This document shows, in pieces, positions 23,458 to 30,848 of a DNA stretch of 33,544 nucleotides. A program made the translations under genes and the position numbers. Position 1 is the first letter of the stretch, and each line of letters opens with the position of its first letter. Source of the DNA: Eubacteriales bacterium (lineage in GTDB: Bacteria > Bacillota > Clostridia > Christensenellales > MB2-83); contig JAHAZM010000067.1 in the NCBI GenBank assembly GCA_018385275.1, positions 1 to 33,544 on the forward strand. Reading direction: 5' to 3'. Below the pieces are notes generated by a model. It saw nothing but the letters and a program-made list of their open reading frames with translations. It had not been told where the DNA came from and made no database searches.

Positions 23458-24819
23458 ATGAAAGTCATCAGCAAGAAGCCTCAACTGATTCTGTATGCCT
23501 TGGCGGGTATGGGCGTGAACATGCTCAACCTCATGATGGGCTCGTATCTCTGCAGCGCCATCATCGCGCAGGGATTTACCGCGGAAGCGGCCGTAAATCA
23601 GACTTTCCAGCAGACAGACCTGGTTATCGTGGCGGTCTGGGCGATTTTCGGCGTGATCGCGAAAGTCCTCGACGGCATTATCGACGTGCCGATGGCTTCG
23701 TTTGCCGACAATCTGCGGACGCGCTTCGGTCGTCGCCGCCCGGCGATCCTGATCGGCATGATTCCCATGATCGCGGCGTATCTGCTGTTCCTCGTTGTGC
23801 CCAATCCGGCTCAGGCGACCCTGCTCAATACCATTTACCTCGGCGTCATGCTCTGCATTTTCTACAGCTTTTATACGCTGACGATGGTGACGTACTACGC
23901 GACGTTTACCGAGATCGTCGACAATACCAAGGATCGCAACTTCCTCTCCAACGTCAAGTCCTTCTTTGATATCGTCTATTTCATTCTCGGCTACGTGGGC
24001 GTGCGCGCCATGCTCAACGGCATGAATATCAGCACGGTGGCCCTCATCGTCCTGCCCATTTCCCTGACCATGATTATTCCGCTTTTCATGATCAAAGAGG
24101 GCGACAACCGGAAATCGGCCGTCGAGACCGTGAAAAGTATCAGTCTGATCGAGTCGATCCGCTATACGTTCCGCAACCGCACCTTCATCATCTGGATGGT
24201 GGTTTATGCGTTCATGACCTTCGGCGTTCAGCTTTTCCTCAGCGGCATCAACGAGTATTTTGCCGATACGGGACTGAACATGATTATCGTCATGATGGGA
24301 TCGTTCGCGCCCGTGCCTTTTACGCTGATCCTGTATAACAAGCTCTTCCGCAGCCGCGGATTCGGCTTTGCCTTCCGCTACGTGCTGATCTGCTACGGCC
24401 TTGGCATGCTGATGATGTTCGGCACGTCTTTCCTGCCCAATACGATCATGCGCACGGTCATGGCCATCGTGTCCGGTCTGGTCTGTTCGCTGGCCGTCGG
24501 CGCGCTGTTCTCCGTGGCTTATTCTATCCCGTCTCAGTTGGCTGCCGATGAAGAAAAGAAGACCGGCGTGTCCAACTCCGCGATGTATTTCGCCGTGCAG
24601 GGCTTGTTCTCCGGCGTGGCCACCGCCATCGGCTCTTTCGTGGTGCTGAACGCTCTCAAGGATGTTTCCGGCAAGATCACAGATCCTTATACGTTCAATC
24701 CGATGTATTGCCTGACCCTGATTTGCGCCGTCGGTATGGCGATCTCGTTTGCCCTGACGTTTGCGCTTCCCAAATCCCTGCTGCAGCTCGGAAAGGAAAC
24801 GAAAACAGACAAATCATGA
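23458..24819 (+). CDS. GPH-family (MelB-fold) sodium symporter-like transporter
   Basis: A 453-residue, roughly 12-helix transporter starting directly after the DegV stop. The GPH signature is clear: AKVLDGIIDVPMASFAD, then RTRFGRRRP, with the two acidic residues used for cation coupling. GPH proteins usually carry sugars, but the same fold includes the lysophospholipid carrier MFSD2A. Its place between fakB-like and fakA genes makes an acyl or lysolipid substrate worth considering. Substrate assignment is inference; the family assignment is firm. Confidence 0.87.
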   Translation: MKVISKKPQLILYALAGMGVNMLNLMMGSYLCSAIIAQGFTAEAAVNQTFQQTDLVIVAVWAIFGVIAKVLDGIIDVPMASFADNLRTRFGRRRPAILIGMIPMIAAYLLFLVVPNPAQATLLNTIYLGVMLCIFYSFYTLTMVTYYATFTEIVDNTKDRNFLSNVKSFFDIVYFILGYVGVRAMLNGMNISTVALIVLPISLTMIIPLFMIKEGDNRKSAVETVKSISLIESIRYTFRNRTFIIWMVVYAFMTFGVQLFLSGINEYFADTGLNMIIVMMGSFAPVPFTLILYNKLFRSRGFGFAFRYVLICYGLGMLMMFGTSFLPNTIMRTVMAIVSGLVCSLAVGALFSVAYSIPSQLAADEEKKTGVSNSAMYFAVQGLFSGVATAIGSFVVLNALKDVSGKITDPYTFNPMYCLTLICAVGMAISFALTFALPKSLLQLGKETKTDKS

Positions 24820-26462
24820 ATACCAGAAGAATAGACGGCGTCCGGCTTGACGCGCTGCTGCGCAGCGGTTTGGCGCTTTTGCAGCAGCGCGAAGAGCAGA
24901 TCAATGCCCTCAACGTGTTTCCCGTCGCGGACGGAGACACCGGCACCAATATGTTTCATACGCTGGAAAACGGTCTTTCCGTCGTGACGCCCGTTTCCCA
25001 TCTCGGCCAGTATCTGAAAGGCCTCAGCGGCGGGATGCTGCTGGGTGCGAGAGGAAACTCCGGCGTGATCTTGTCCCAGTTTTTCAAGGGCATGTCGGTG
25101 GAATTGAGCCGCCGCGAGCTGCTCGGGCCCGGAGAACTGCGCAACGGTCTGGTCGCCGCGTACCGCGCGGCCTATCAGGCGGTCCTGCAGCCGGTCGAGG
25201 GCACCATGCTCACCGTGGCGCGCGAAGGAATTGAAAACATCCGCCGCCAGATTACCCGCAATTCCTGCATCGAAGACATTCTTTCAATGTATGTGGCGGA
25301 GATGAAAAAGACTCTGACCTTTACGCCGGAAATGCTTCCCGTGCTGAAGGAAGCCGGCGTCGTCGACAGCGGCGCCGTGGGTCTGATCGCCGTTTTCGAA
25401 GGCATGCTCGCCTGCTTGTACGGGCAGGAGTTCACGCTTCAGGAGAGCGCGGACAAACCGGCGCGTCCGGCGCCGGCTGACGACGGCCTGTTCAACGAAA
25501 ACAGCGCGTTTGACGACGGCTACTGCGTCGAATTCATCCTGCAGCTCATGAAAACGGGCAAATACAATCCTCGTTTCACCGTTGAGAAATTCTCGGAGGA
25601 TCTGCGGCTGTTCGGCTCGTCCATCGTCGTCGCGCAGGAAGGCACCCGCGTTAAGGTGCACATTCATACCCTGCATCCGGCCAGAACGCTTTCTCTTGCT
25701 GAAGAGTACGGCGTGTTTGTGGATTTCAAACTGGAAAACATGCAGATCCAGCATAACGAACGCGACCGGATGCTGCAGTCAAAATCAGAGCCGCTCAAAC
25801 CGTTGGCGATCCTGACCGTGGCCGACGGAGAGGGGATGAAAGAACTCTTTTCCGGGCTCGGCTGCGACGCCGTGGCAGACGGCGGCAAAACCGTCAATCT
25901 CTGCACCGAGGACTTTTTAAAGGAATTTGCCAAGCTGAAGGCCGAGCGCATCGTGGTGCTGCCCAACAACGGCAACGCCGTCATGGCCGCCGAACAGGCC
26001 GCCGGCATGTACGAATCCGCGGCGGTGACGGTGGTCCGGACGCACGACATGGTCGAGGGGTATTTCGCCGTGGCGATGGACGTCGCGGACAGCGAGGACC
26101 CGGAGCGCCGCATCCAGCAGATGACGCAGGGGGTAGAAGGACTTCAGGTTCTGGCCGAAACCACGGCGGTGCGTGATTATGTCATTGACGGGATCGACGG
26201 TCACAGCGGAGAAAGCGTCGTTCTGCTCAACGGGAATATCGTCGCCGGCGGGAAAGACGTCGTGGAGAATATCCTCCTGGGTCTGGCCCGCGCAGAAGAT
26301 GTGTCCGACAAAGAAACCTGCGTCATTTTCACCGGCGCGGACGCCGACGAACAGGAGACCGAGCGCCTTGTCGAGCGCTTGCAGGAGATCTATCCGCTTC
26401 TGGAAACCAACGTGCTGGCCGGCGGCCAGAAGCTTTATCGTTATTTGATCGGAGTGTTGTGA
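24816..26462 (+). CDS. fakA: Fatty acid kinase FakA
   Basis: A 548-residue protein of the usual FakA length. The N-terminal DhaL kinase domain shows NVFPVADGDTGTNM (nucleotide and Mg2+ Asp residues), GARGNSGVILSQF and PVEGTMLTV. The middle domain contains DDGYCVEFILQL and RVKVHIHT. The C-terminal DegV-like domain contains LPNNGNAVMAAEQA. FakA phosphorylates fatty acids bound to a DegV-type FakB, giving acyl-phosphate for PlsX/PlsY. ATG 24816 overlaps the transporter stop as ATGA, so translation is coupled. The open frame extends upstream into the transporter gene, but that is not used. Confidence 0.94.
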   Translation: MNTRRIDGVRLDALLRSGLALLQQREEQINALNVFPVADGDTGTNMFHTLENGLSVVTPVSHLGQYLKGLSGGMLLGARGNSGVILSQFFKGMSVELSRRELLGPGELRNGLVAAYRAAYQAVLQPVEGTMLTVAREGIENIRRQITRNSCIEDILSMYVAEMKKTLTFTPEMLPVLKEAGVVDSGAVGLIAVFEGMLACLYGQEFTLQESADKPARPAPADDGLFNENSAFDDGYCVEFILQLMKTGKYNPRFTVEKFSEDLRLFGSSIVVAQEGTRVKVHIHTLHPARTLSLAEEYGVFVDFKLENMQIQHNERDRMLQSKSEPLKPLAILTVADGEGMKELFSGLGCDAVADGGKTVNLCTEDFLKEFAKLKAERIVVLPNNGNAVMAAEQAAGMYESAAVTVVRTHDMVEGYFAVAMDVADSEDPERRIQQMTQGVEGLQVLAETTAVRDYVIDGIDGHSGESVVLLNGNIVAGGKDVVENILLGLARAEDVSDKETCVIFTGADADEQETERLVERLQEIYPLLETNVLAGGQKLYRYLIGVL

Positions 26463-26463
26463 A

Positions 26464-27411
26464 ATGGGCCCCGTTTTGACCGCTGTTCTGATCGCTCTCG
26501 GCGCGATCCTTGTTTTGGGCGTCTTTCCCACAATGCTGTTCTCTTTCGGGATTTACACGGTCCTGCTGGTGAGAAACAAGCCGGAGAAGTGGCAGCGCGG
26601 CTGCAGTTTTCCCGAGGATGAAGAATACGTGCGGATGTATGAAAAGGGCTTGGCATGGAACGCTGTTTACAAGGAACGCATGCGCCCGGTCAGCGTGACG
26701 AGCGACGGTCTGAAACTACAGGGCGAGTACTTTGATTTCGGCTCGGACAAAGCCGTCATCATCGTCGCCGGCCGCACCGAGACCGTGCCTTACGCGTATT
26801 TTTTTGCCGAACCGTATCGCAAAGCCGGCTATAACGTGCTGGCCATCGACAACCGCGCTCACGGGCTTTCCGAGGGCAAGCGCTCCTCGCTGGGTTTCAA
26901 AGAATGGCGTGATCTGCTTGCCTGGGGCCGTTTGCTCCATGACGAGCTGGGCGTGCGCGCCGTCGTTCTTCATGGTATCTGCATCGGCGCGTCCGCGTCG
27001 CTCTTCGCCCTGACGGATCCGTCCTGCCCGGATTATTTTGCCGGCCTCGTGGCCGAGGGCATGTACGCCCGTTTCTATGATTCGTTCAACAATCATATGA
27101 TCGAAGATAAGCATCCGATCTTTCCGTTTTCGATTGAGACCATGCTCTGGATCCGGCTGCTTTCCGGCGCCAAACCCGTGACCGACGGTCCGTTGCGGCG
27201 TATGGAAAAGCTGACCAGACCGGCGCTGTTCCTGCACAGTCACGAGGACACCTTTTCGACGCCGGAGCGTTCGGCCGAGGTCTACGCGAAATGCACCTCT
27301 CCGCATGAGCTCGTTTGGTTTGACAAAGGCGCTCATTCCCGTATCCGCATCAATAATACCGAGGCGCACGATCAGGCGGTAACGGGATTTTTGGAAAAAT
27401 ATATTCATTGA
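26464..27411 (+). CDS. Alpha/beta hydrolase with Cys nucleophile
   Basis: A 315-residue membrane-anchored protein: helix ~6-32, then an alpha/beta-hydrolase domain. The nucleophile elbow reads HGICIGAS, so Cys173 replaces the usual Ser. The His (KGAHSR) and Asp (SHEDTFSTP) positions are present. A Cys nucleophile in this fold occurs in BAAT-type acyl-CoA acyltransferases and dienelactone hydrolases and often favours acyl transfer over hydrolysis. The start is one base after fakA. The other two alpha/beta hydrolases in the window have Ser, so the change is specific to this gene. Confidence 0.85.
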   Translation: MGPVLTAVLIALGAILVLGVFPTMLFSFGIYTVLLVRNKPEKWQRGCSFPEDEEYVRMYEKGLAWNAVYKERMRPVSVTSDGLKLQGEYFDFGSDKAVIIVAGRTETVPYAYFFAEPYRKAGYNVLAIDNRAHGLSEGKRSSLGFKEWRDLLAWGRLLHDELGVRAVVLHGICIGASASLFALTDPSCPDYFAGLVAEGMYARFYDSFNNHMIEDKHPIFPFSIETMLWIRLLSGAKPVTDGPLRRMEKLTRPALFLHSHEDTFSTPERSAEVYAKCTSPHELVWFDKGAHSRIRINNTEAHDQAVTGFLEKYIH

Positions 27412-27443
27412 ACTGCGGAGCTTCCGCAGGAAAGGAGACTTTT

Positions 27444-27875
27444 ATGGTATGCAAAAAATGCGGCGCTGAATTGCGCGATCAGGATCGGTTTTGTCCGCAG
27501 TGCGGCGTATCCGTGGCGGTCGAACACGTCACGGCCGAGCCCGTCGAGCAGACGCCGGCGGACAAAAAACCGTCCGACGAGACGCTCAACAACAATCCCA
27601 TCCTCGTCCGGGGCATTCTGGCTGTGGCTTTTGCCTGCACTTGGCCGGTGGCGTTCCTCGGCATCATCTTCGGCATACAGACCAAAGGTTTGCTGGATGC
27701 GTTCTTAGCCAAGGGCGGGCAGTTGGCCGGCCGCGCCAAGGTCGGCGGCATTCTCGGCAAAGTCGGTTTCTGGCTCGGGATCGGTATAACGATCCTTGTT
27801 GCGATCTACATCACGTGCTTGGTGATACTGCTGGCGCTCGGACTGATGAAAAACGTTTCCGTTTCGATCCGTTAA
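27444..27875 (+). CDS. Zinc-ribbon membrane protein
   Basis: A 143-residue protein. It begins with a zinc ribbon (CKKCGAE, then CPQCG; four Cys), followed by an acidic linker and two hydrophobic segments (about 58-78 and 105-135) of the small zinc-ribbon/DUF4190-like membrane type. AAAGGAG precedes ATG 27444. Last gene of the acyl operon, 32 bases after the Cys hydrolase, ended by a terminator. Such proteins are of unknown function. Confidence 0.8.
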   Translation: MVCKKCGAELRDQDRFCPQCGVSVAVEHVTAEPVEQTPADKKPSDETLNNNPILVRGILAVAFACTWPVAFLGIIFGIQTKGLLDAFLAKGGQLAGRAKVGGILGKVGFWLGIGITILVAIYITCLVILLALGLMKNVSVSIR

Positions 27876-27907
27876 GCAAAAAAGACCGCTTTGCGCGGTC
27901 TTTGCTT
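27874..27907 (+). terminator. Terminator of the acyl operon
   Basis: AAAGACCGC (27881-27889) pairs with GCGGTCTTT (27895-27903), with flanking AAGCAAA and TTTGCTT extending the symmetry. It immediately follows the stop codon. Confidence 0.85.
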
Positions 27908-27955
27908 ATTTACGAATGAACCGCCGCGGTTCGGGAAAGAATGAGAAGAGAGACT

Positions 27956-28876
27956 ATGAACAAACGTTCTTGCAAAAATAACGTAACAAAGGTCGGAGTC
28001 ATTCTGCTGATCGTTCTTTTTTCCTATACGCTTCTTTCGCTGATCGCCGCCGCGGCGGTCTGCGGAGCGATATTCGAGCGCGCCGCCGCGCCCGGGCCGG
28101 CGCCGGCGTCCTGTCCGCGGCAGACGGTGACGCTCGACGGCGGGGTGACGGCTTATCTGTACGGAGAACCGTCCGCCGCGCACGGCCTTCTGGTGCTGAC
28201 GTACGGCCTGAGGAGTTTGCCGGACGATCACATGGCCGAGATCCTGTTTTTTGCCCAAAACGGCTGGGCGGTCCTGCTGCCGGACGCGGCCGCGACGGCC
28301 AAAGGCTTTCCGGCCTATACCGCCGCCGTGATCGCGGCCGTCGGGTATGCGCGCCAAACGTCGGCGCTATCGTCGCTGCCGCTTGTGATGTACGGGCATT
28401 CCGCCGGCGGGTACGGCTCCGTCGGAGCGTTGTCGCGCGTGACAGGCGTGCGCGCCGTGGTCGCCGCCGCGGCTTTTGATCGTCCGATTGATCTGATGAC
28501 GGCGACTGCCGAAAGCACCGTCGGTCCTCTGGCCGATCTGCAGGTTCCGTTTTTATTCCTGTATCAAAGCATGCTTTTCGGCGCGGATGCCAATGCCTCG
28601 GCCGCGGAAGCCGCATTGAGCTGCGACGTACCCATTTTGCTCATTGAAGGGGAGCGCGACGAGGCGGTGCCGGGTCGTCTCGGTTTGGGAGCGAAACTGG
28701 CCGGCGAAAAGAACGTCTCGTGCCTGCTCCTGCCGGAGCGTGGGCATACCGACCTGCTTCTGACCGACGCGGCCGTCGCCGACCGGGCCGGCACGCCGCG
28801 CCCGGCCCGATCCGACGAGCTGAACGCCGCCCTGATGGCACAAATCCTCGCTTTCTTTGAAGAACACATCCGATAA
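27956..28876 (+). CDS. Membrane-anchored alpha/beta hydrolase
   Basis: A 306-residue protein with an N-terminal helix (about 12-36) and an alpha/beta-hydrolase domain: YGHSAGGYG (Ser nucleophile), IEGERDEAVPG (Asp) and PERGHTD (His). It resembles small esterases of the dienelactone-hydrolase/peptidase S9-like group. I preferred ATG 27956 over 27941, where the possible ribosome site is only 2-3 bases from the codon. It lies after the operon terminator, and I found no clear promoter of its own, so some read-through is possible. Confidence 0.78.
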   Translation: MNKRSCKNNVTKVGVILLIVLFSYTLLSLIAAAAVCGAIFERAAAPGPAPASCPRQTVTLDGGVTAYLYGEPSAAHGLLVLTYGLRSLPDDHMAEILFFAQNGWAVLLPDAAATAKGFPAYTAAVIAAVGYARQTSALSSLPLVMYGHSAGGYGSVGALSRVTGVRAVVAAAAFDRPIDLMTATAESTVGPLADLQVPFLFLYQSMLFGADANASAAEAALSCDVPILLIEGERDEAVPGRLGLGAKLAGEKNVSCLLLPERGHTDLLLTDAAVADRAGTPRPARSDELNAALMAQILAFFEEHIR

Positions 28877-28885
28877 AAGCAAATC

Positions 28886-28917
28886 GCGGAGAGATTTCGT
28901 CTCCGCTTTTCTTTTTG
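28886..28917 (+). terminator. Intrinsic terminator
   Basis: GCGGAGA (28886-28892) pairs with TCTCCGC (28900-28906), followed by TTTTCTTTTT. Confidence 0.75.
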
Positions 28918-28926
28918 CCCGGGTTG

Positions 28927-28935
28927 TGATATGAT
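28927..28935 (+). promoter_or_regulatory. Extended -10 promoter of the phosphatase gene
   Basis: TGATATGAT with the -10 hexamer at 28930-28935. The -35 (TTTTCT, 28907-28912) is poor, as is common with an extended -10. Confidence 0.5.
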
Positions 28936-28972
28936 GGAGACGGAAAACAATCACCCAAAGGAGTTCATTGCT

Positions 28973-29695
28973 ATGCGCATCCTCTTGATCCGTCACGCCG
29001 AACCGGATTACGCGCTCGATTCGGTTACGCCGAAAGGCCGCCGCGAGGCCCTTTTGCTGGCCGACCGTCTGGTCCGCGAACCGGTCGAGGACTATTACGT
29101 TTCTCCTCTGGGGCGCGCCCGCGATACGCTTCGTCCCACGCTCGAGCGCCTCGGCCGCGAGGCGACGGTCCTGCCGTGGCTGCGGGAGTTTCCCGGTCGG
29201 CGCGCCGATCCGGTCACGGGAGAAACGCTGCACACCTGGGATCGTCTGCCCGACGACTGGACGCGCTTTGAGGAAAACCTTCACCCCGAGCGCTGGCTGA
29301 GCGAGCCGACCTATGCCGCCGGCGACGTTGCCGAATGCGCACGCGCCGTGACCGACGGCCTCGACGCGCTGCTCGGCTCCTACGGCTACGTGCGCGACGG
29401 CCGCGTTTACCGCGTCGAGCGGGAATCCCACGCCACGGTGGCGCTGGTCTGTCATTTTGCCGTCGGCTGCGTGATCCTCGGGCATCTGATCAACGTCTCC
29501 CCCGTCGCGCTCTGGCACGGGCTGGTGGCGCTGCCGTCGTCGGTGACGACGCTGGCGACCGAGGAGCGCGTGCGCGGACTCGCGGCCTGGCGCTGCAGTT
29601 CTTATGGGGATCTGTCGCACTTGTACGCCGCGGGAGAGGAGCCGTCGTTCATGGCCCGCTTCTGCGAGACTTTTTCCGATGAAACGAGACATTGA
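28973..29695 (+). CDS. Histidine phosphatase (phosphoglycerate-mutase-like) family protein
   Basis: A 240-residue protein. RHAEP at residues 7-11 carries the phospho-accepting His8 (RHG in most members), SPLGRARDT is the second Arg motif, and VCHFAV holds the second His. Family members dephosphorylate sugars, nucleotides or other small molecules; some are mutases. ATG 28973 is nine bases after AAAGGAG and downstream of the extended -10. It is followed at once by tcdA, nine bases later. Confidence 0.85.
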   Translation: MRILLIRHAEPDYALDSVTPKGRREALLLADRLVREPVEDYYVSPLGRARDTLRPTLERLGREATVLPWLREFPGRRADPVTGETLHTWDRLPDDWTRFEENLHPERWLSEPTYAAGDVAECARAVTDGLDALLGSYGYVRDGRVYRVERESHATVALVCHFAVGCVILGHLINVSPVALWHGLVALPSSVTTLATEERVRGLAAWRCSSYGDLSHLYAAGEEPSFMARFCETFSDETRH

Positions 29696-29703
29696 GGTGA
29701 CCT

Positions 29704-30408
29704 GTGTTGGATGAAAAAACGATCCGTACCCGCGCATTGATCGGAGAAGAGGGCACGTCCCGCCTGAACGCTTCTCACGTCCTGCTGTTCGGACTCGGCG
29801 GCGTCGGCGGTTATACGGCCGAAGCGCTGCTGCGCGCTGGCGTTGGCCGTCTGACGGTCTGCGATTTTGACGTCGTCAGCCTCAGCAACTGTAACCGTCA
29901 GCTTCTGGCGACGCTAGACACGGTGGGTCGGCTTAAGACCGAGGTTTTTCGTGCTCGCGCCGCCTCCGTTTTTCCCGAAACCGAGGTCACGGCGCTGTCC
30001 GAGCGTTTTACGGCGGCGACGAGCCTCGACTTTTCCGCGTTCGACTTTGTGGCCGACGCGGTCGACGACGTCGCGGCCAAAACCGAGATCATCTGCCGCG
30101 CCCGTGCCGCCGGTACGCCCGTTGTCAGCTGCATGGGGACGGGCAATAAGCTCGACGCGACGCGCCTGCGCCTGGCGGATATTTCCCGAACACATACCTG
30201 TCCGTTGGCCAAAAAAATGCGCCTCGAGCTACGCCGCCGCGGCGTGGAAAAGGGCGTAACGGTCGTCTTCTCCGACGAGGAGCCGCGCGTGCGCAGGACG
30301 CCTCCGGCCAGCATCAGCTATGTGCCGGCGGCGGCGGGCCTGCTGATGGCTCAGCATATTCTGACCTCTCTGCTGGCGGCATCCCCGCCGGCGTTGCGGA
30401 AGGAATAA
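29704..30408 (+). CDS. tcdA: tRNA threonylcarbamoyladenosine dehydratase TcdA
   Basis: A 234-residue ThiF/E1-like protein. TcdA uses ATP to cyclise t6A to ct6A at position 37 of tRNAs. Visible: FGLGGVGGYTAEAL (nucleotide loop), CDFDVVSLSNCNRQ (Asp and Arg of the adenylation site), KTEV, and the typical tail CPLAKKMRLELRRRGV, then VVFSDEEP and SISYVPA. Starts at GTG 29704 (or TTG 29707), with GAGGTG at 29694-29699. Confidence 0.92.
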   Translation: MLDEKTIRTRALIGEEGTSRLNASHVLLFGLGGVGGYTAEALLRAGVGRLTVCDFDVVSLSNCNRQLLATLDTVGRLKTEVFRARAASVFPETEVTALSERFTAATSLDFSAFDFVADAVDDVAAKTEIICRARAAGTPVVSCMGTGNKLDATRLRLADISRTHTCPLAKKMRLELRRRGVEKGVTVVFSDEEPRVRRTPPASISYVPAAAGLLMAQHILTSLLAASPPALRKE

Positions 30409-30449
30409 ATAAACGGCAGAGATAACCTCCTTTGCTCCTATACGGCAAT

Positions 30450-30480
30450 AAAAAAGCAGACCCCGAGGGCTGCTTTTTTT
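30450..30480 (+). terminator. Terminator of tcdA (hairpin 1)
   Basis: AAAAAAGCAG (30450-30459) pairs with CTGCTTTTTT (30470-30479). First of five hairpins in a row. Confidence 0.8.
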
Positions 30481-30500
30481 GATTGCAAAAAACAGAGCAG

Positions 30501-30542
30501 GGAATGATCCCTCTTTGCCTGTTTCATCGCAAGAAGCAGGCG
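30501..30542 (+). repeat. 42-base direct repeat, copy 1
   Basis: Identical at 40 of 42 positions to 30616-30657, which starts 115 bases later. The copy contains TGCCTGTTTCATCGCAAG and ends inside the next hairpin. Confidence 0.85.
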
Positions 30543-30559
30543 AACGCCTGTTTCTTGCG
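30528..30559 (+). repeat. Hairpin 2
   Basis: Fifteen-base stem (30528-30542 with 30545-30559; one G-T) and a two-base loop. No T run follows. Confidence 0.75.
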
Positions 30560-30564
30560 GAATA

Positions 30565-30598
30565 AAAAAGCAGCAGACCGAAGTCTGCTGCTTTTTGG
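30565..30598 (+). terminator. Terminator-like hairpin 3
   Basis: AAAAAGCAGCAGAC (30565-30578), CGAA loop, GTCTGCTGCTTTTT (30583-30596): a perfect 14-base stem. Confidence 0.75.
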
Positions 30599-30615
30599 AT
30601 AATGGAAGACGGCAA

Positions 30616-30657
30616 GGAATAATCCCTCTTTGCCTGTTTCATCGCAAAAAGCAGGCG
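30616..30657 (+). repeat. 42-base direct repeat, copy 2
   Basis: Second copy of the repeat at 30501-30542, with two G-to-A differences. Like copy 1 it runs into a hairpin. Confidence 0.85.
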
Positions 30658-30671
30658 TTCGCCTGCTTTTT
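30646..30671 (+). terminator. Terminator-like hairpin 4
   Basis: AAAAAGCAGGCG (30646-30657) pairs with CGCCTGCTTTTT (30660-30671) over a TT loop. Confidence 0.75.
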
Positions 30672-30680
30672 GGGTAATAA

Positions 30681-30709
30681 GAAACCAGCAGGGGTTGCCT
30701 GCTGGTTTC
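30681..30709 (-). terminator. Terminator-like hairpin 5
   Basis: GAAACCAGCAGG (30681-30692) pairs with CCTGCTGGTTTC (30698-30709). It lies just downstream of the minus-strand peptide gene and probably ends that transcript. Confidence 0.65.
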
Positions 30710-30717
30710 GTTTACTC

Positions 30718-30834
30718 TTACCAGACCACTTTGGAACCGGAACCGGTGCCGCCGTTGGTCAGCGACGTCGTGATGACGTCTTCCGTTTCAAAGGTGATGA
30801 CCTCAAGCTCGGGAGCGGTAAAAAGTTCTTTCAT
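30718..30834 (-). CDS. 38-residue peptide gene downstream of the secreted protein
   Basis: A short frame (ATG at 30834, TAA at 30718-30720) preceded on the minus strand by AAAGGAGGG, eight bases from the start. It begins MKELFTAPELEVITFETEDV, continues with ITTS, and ends in a Gly/Ser-rich stretch and Val-Val-Trp. The leader-like pattern (basic start, APELEVI, acidic EDVITTS, Gly-rich core) recurs in small Clostridia peptides I have seen annotated only as hypothetical. It begins 14 bases after the stop of the large secreted protein, so the two form one transcript. No modification enzyme is near in the window. Function is unknown. Confidence 0.7.
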   Translation of the reverse strand: MKELFTAPELEVITFETEDVITTSLTNGGTGSGSKVVW

Positions 30835-30848
30835 CTTCGTTCCCTCCT

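Noticed and set aside
30501-30657. CRISPR-like pair of repeats
   Set aside because: Only two copies, 73 bases apart, with a hairpin-rich spacer and no further units or cas genes.
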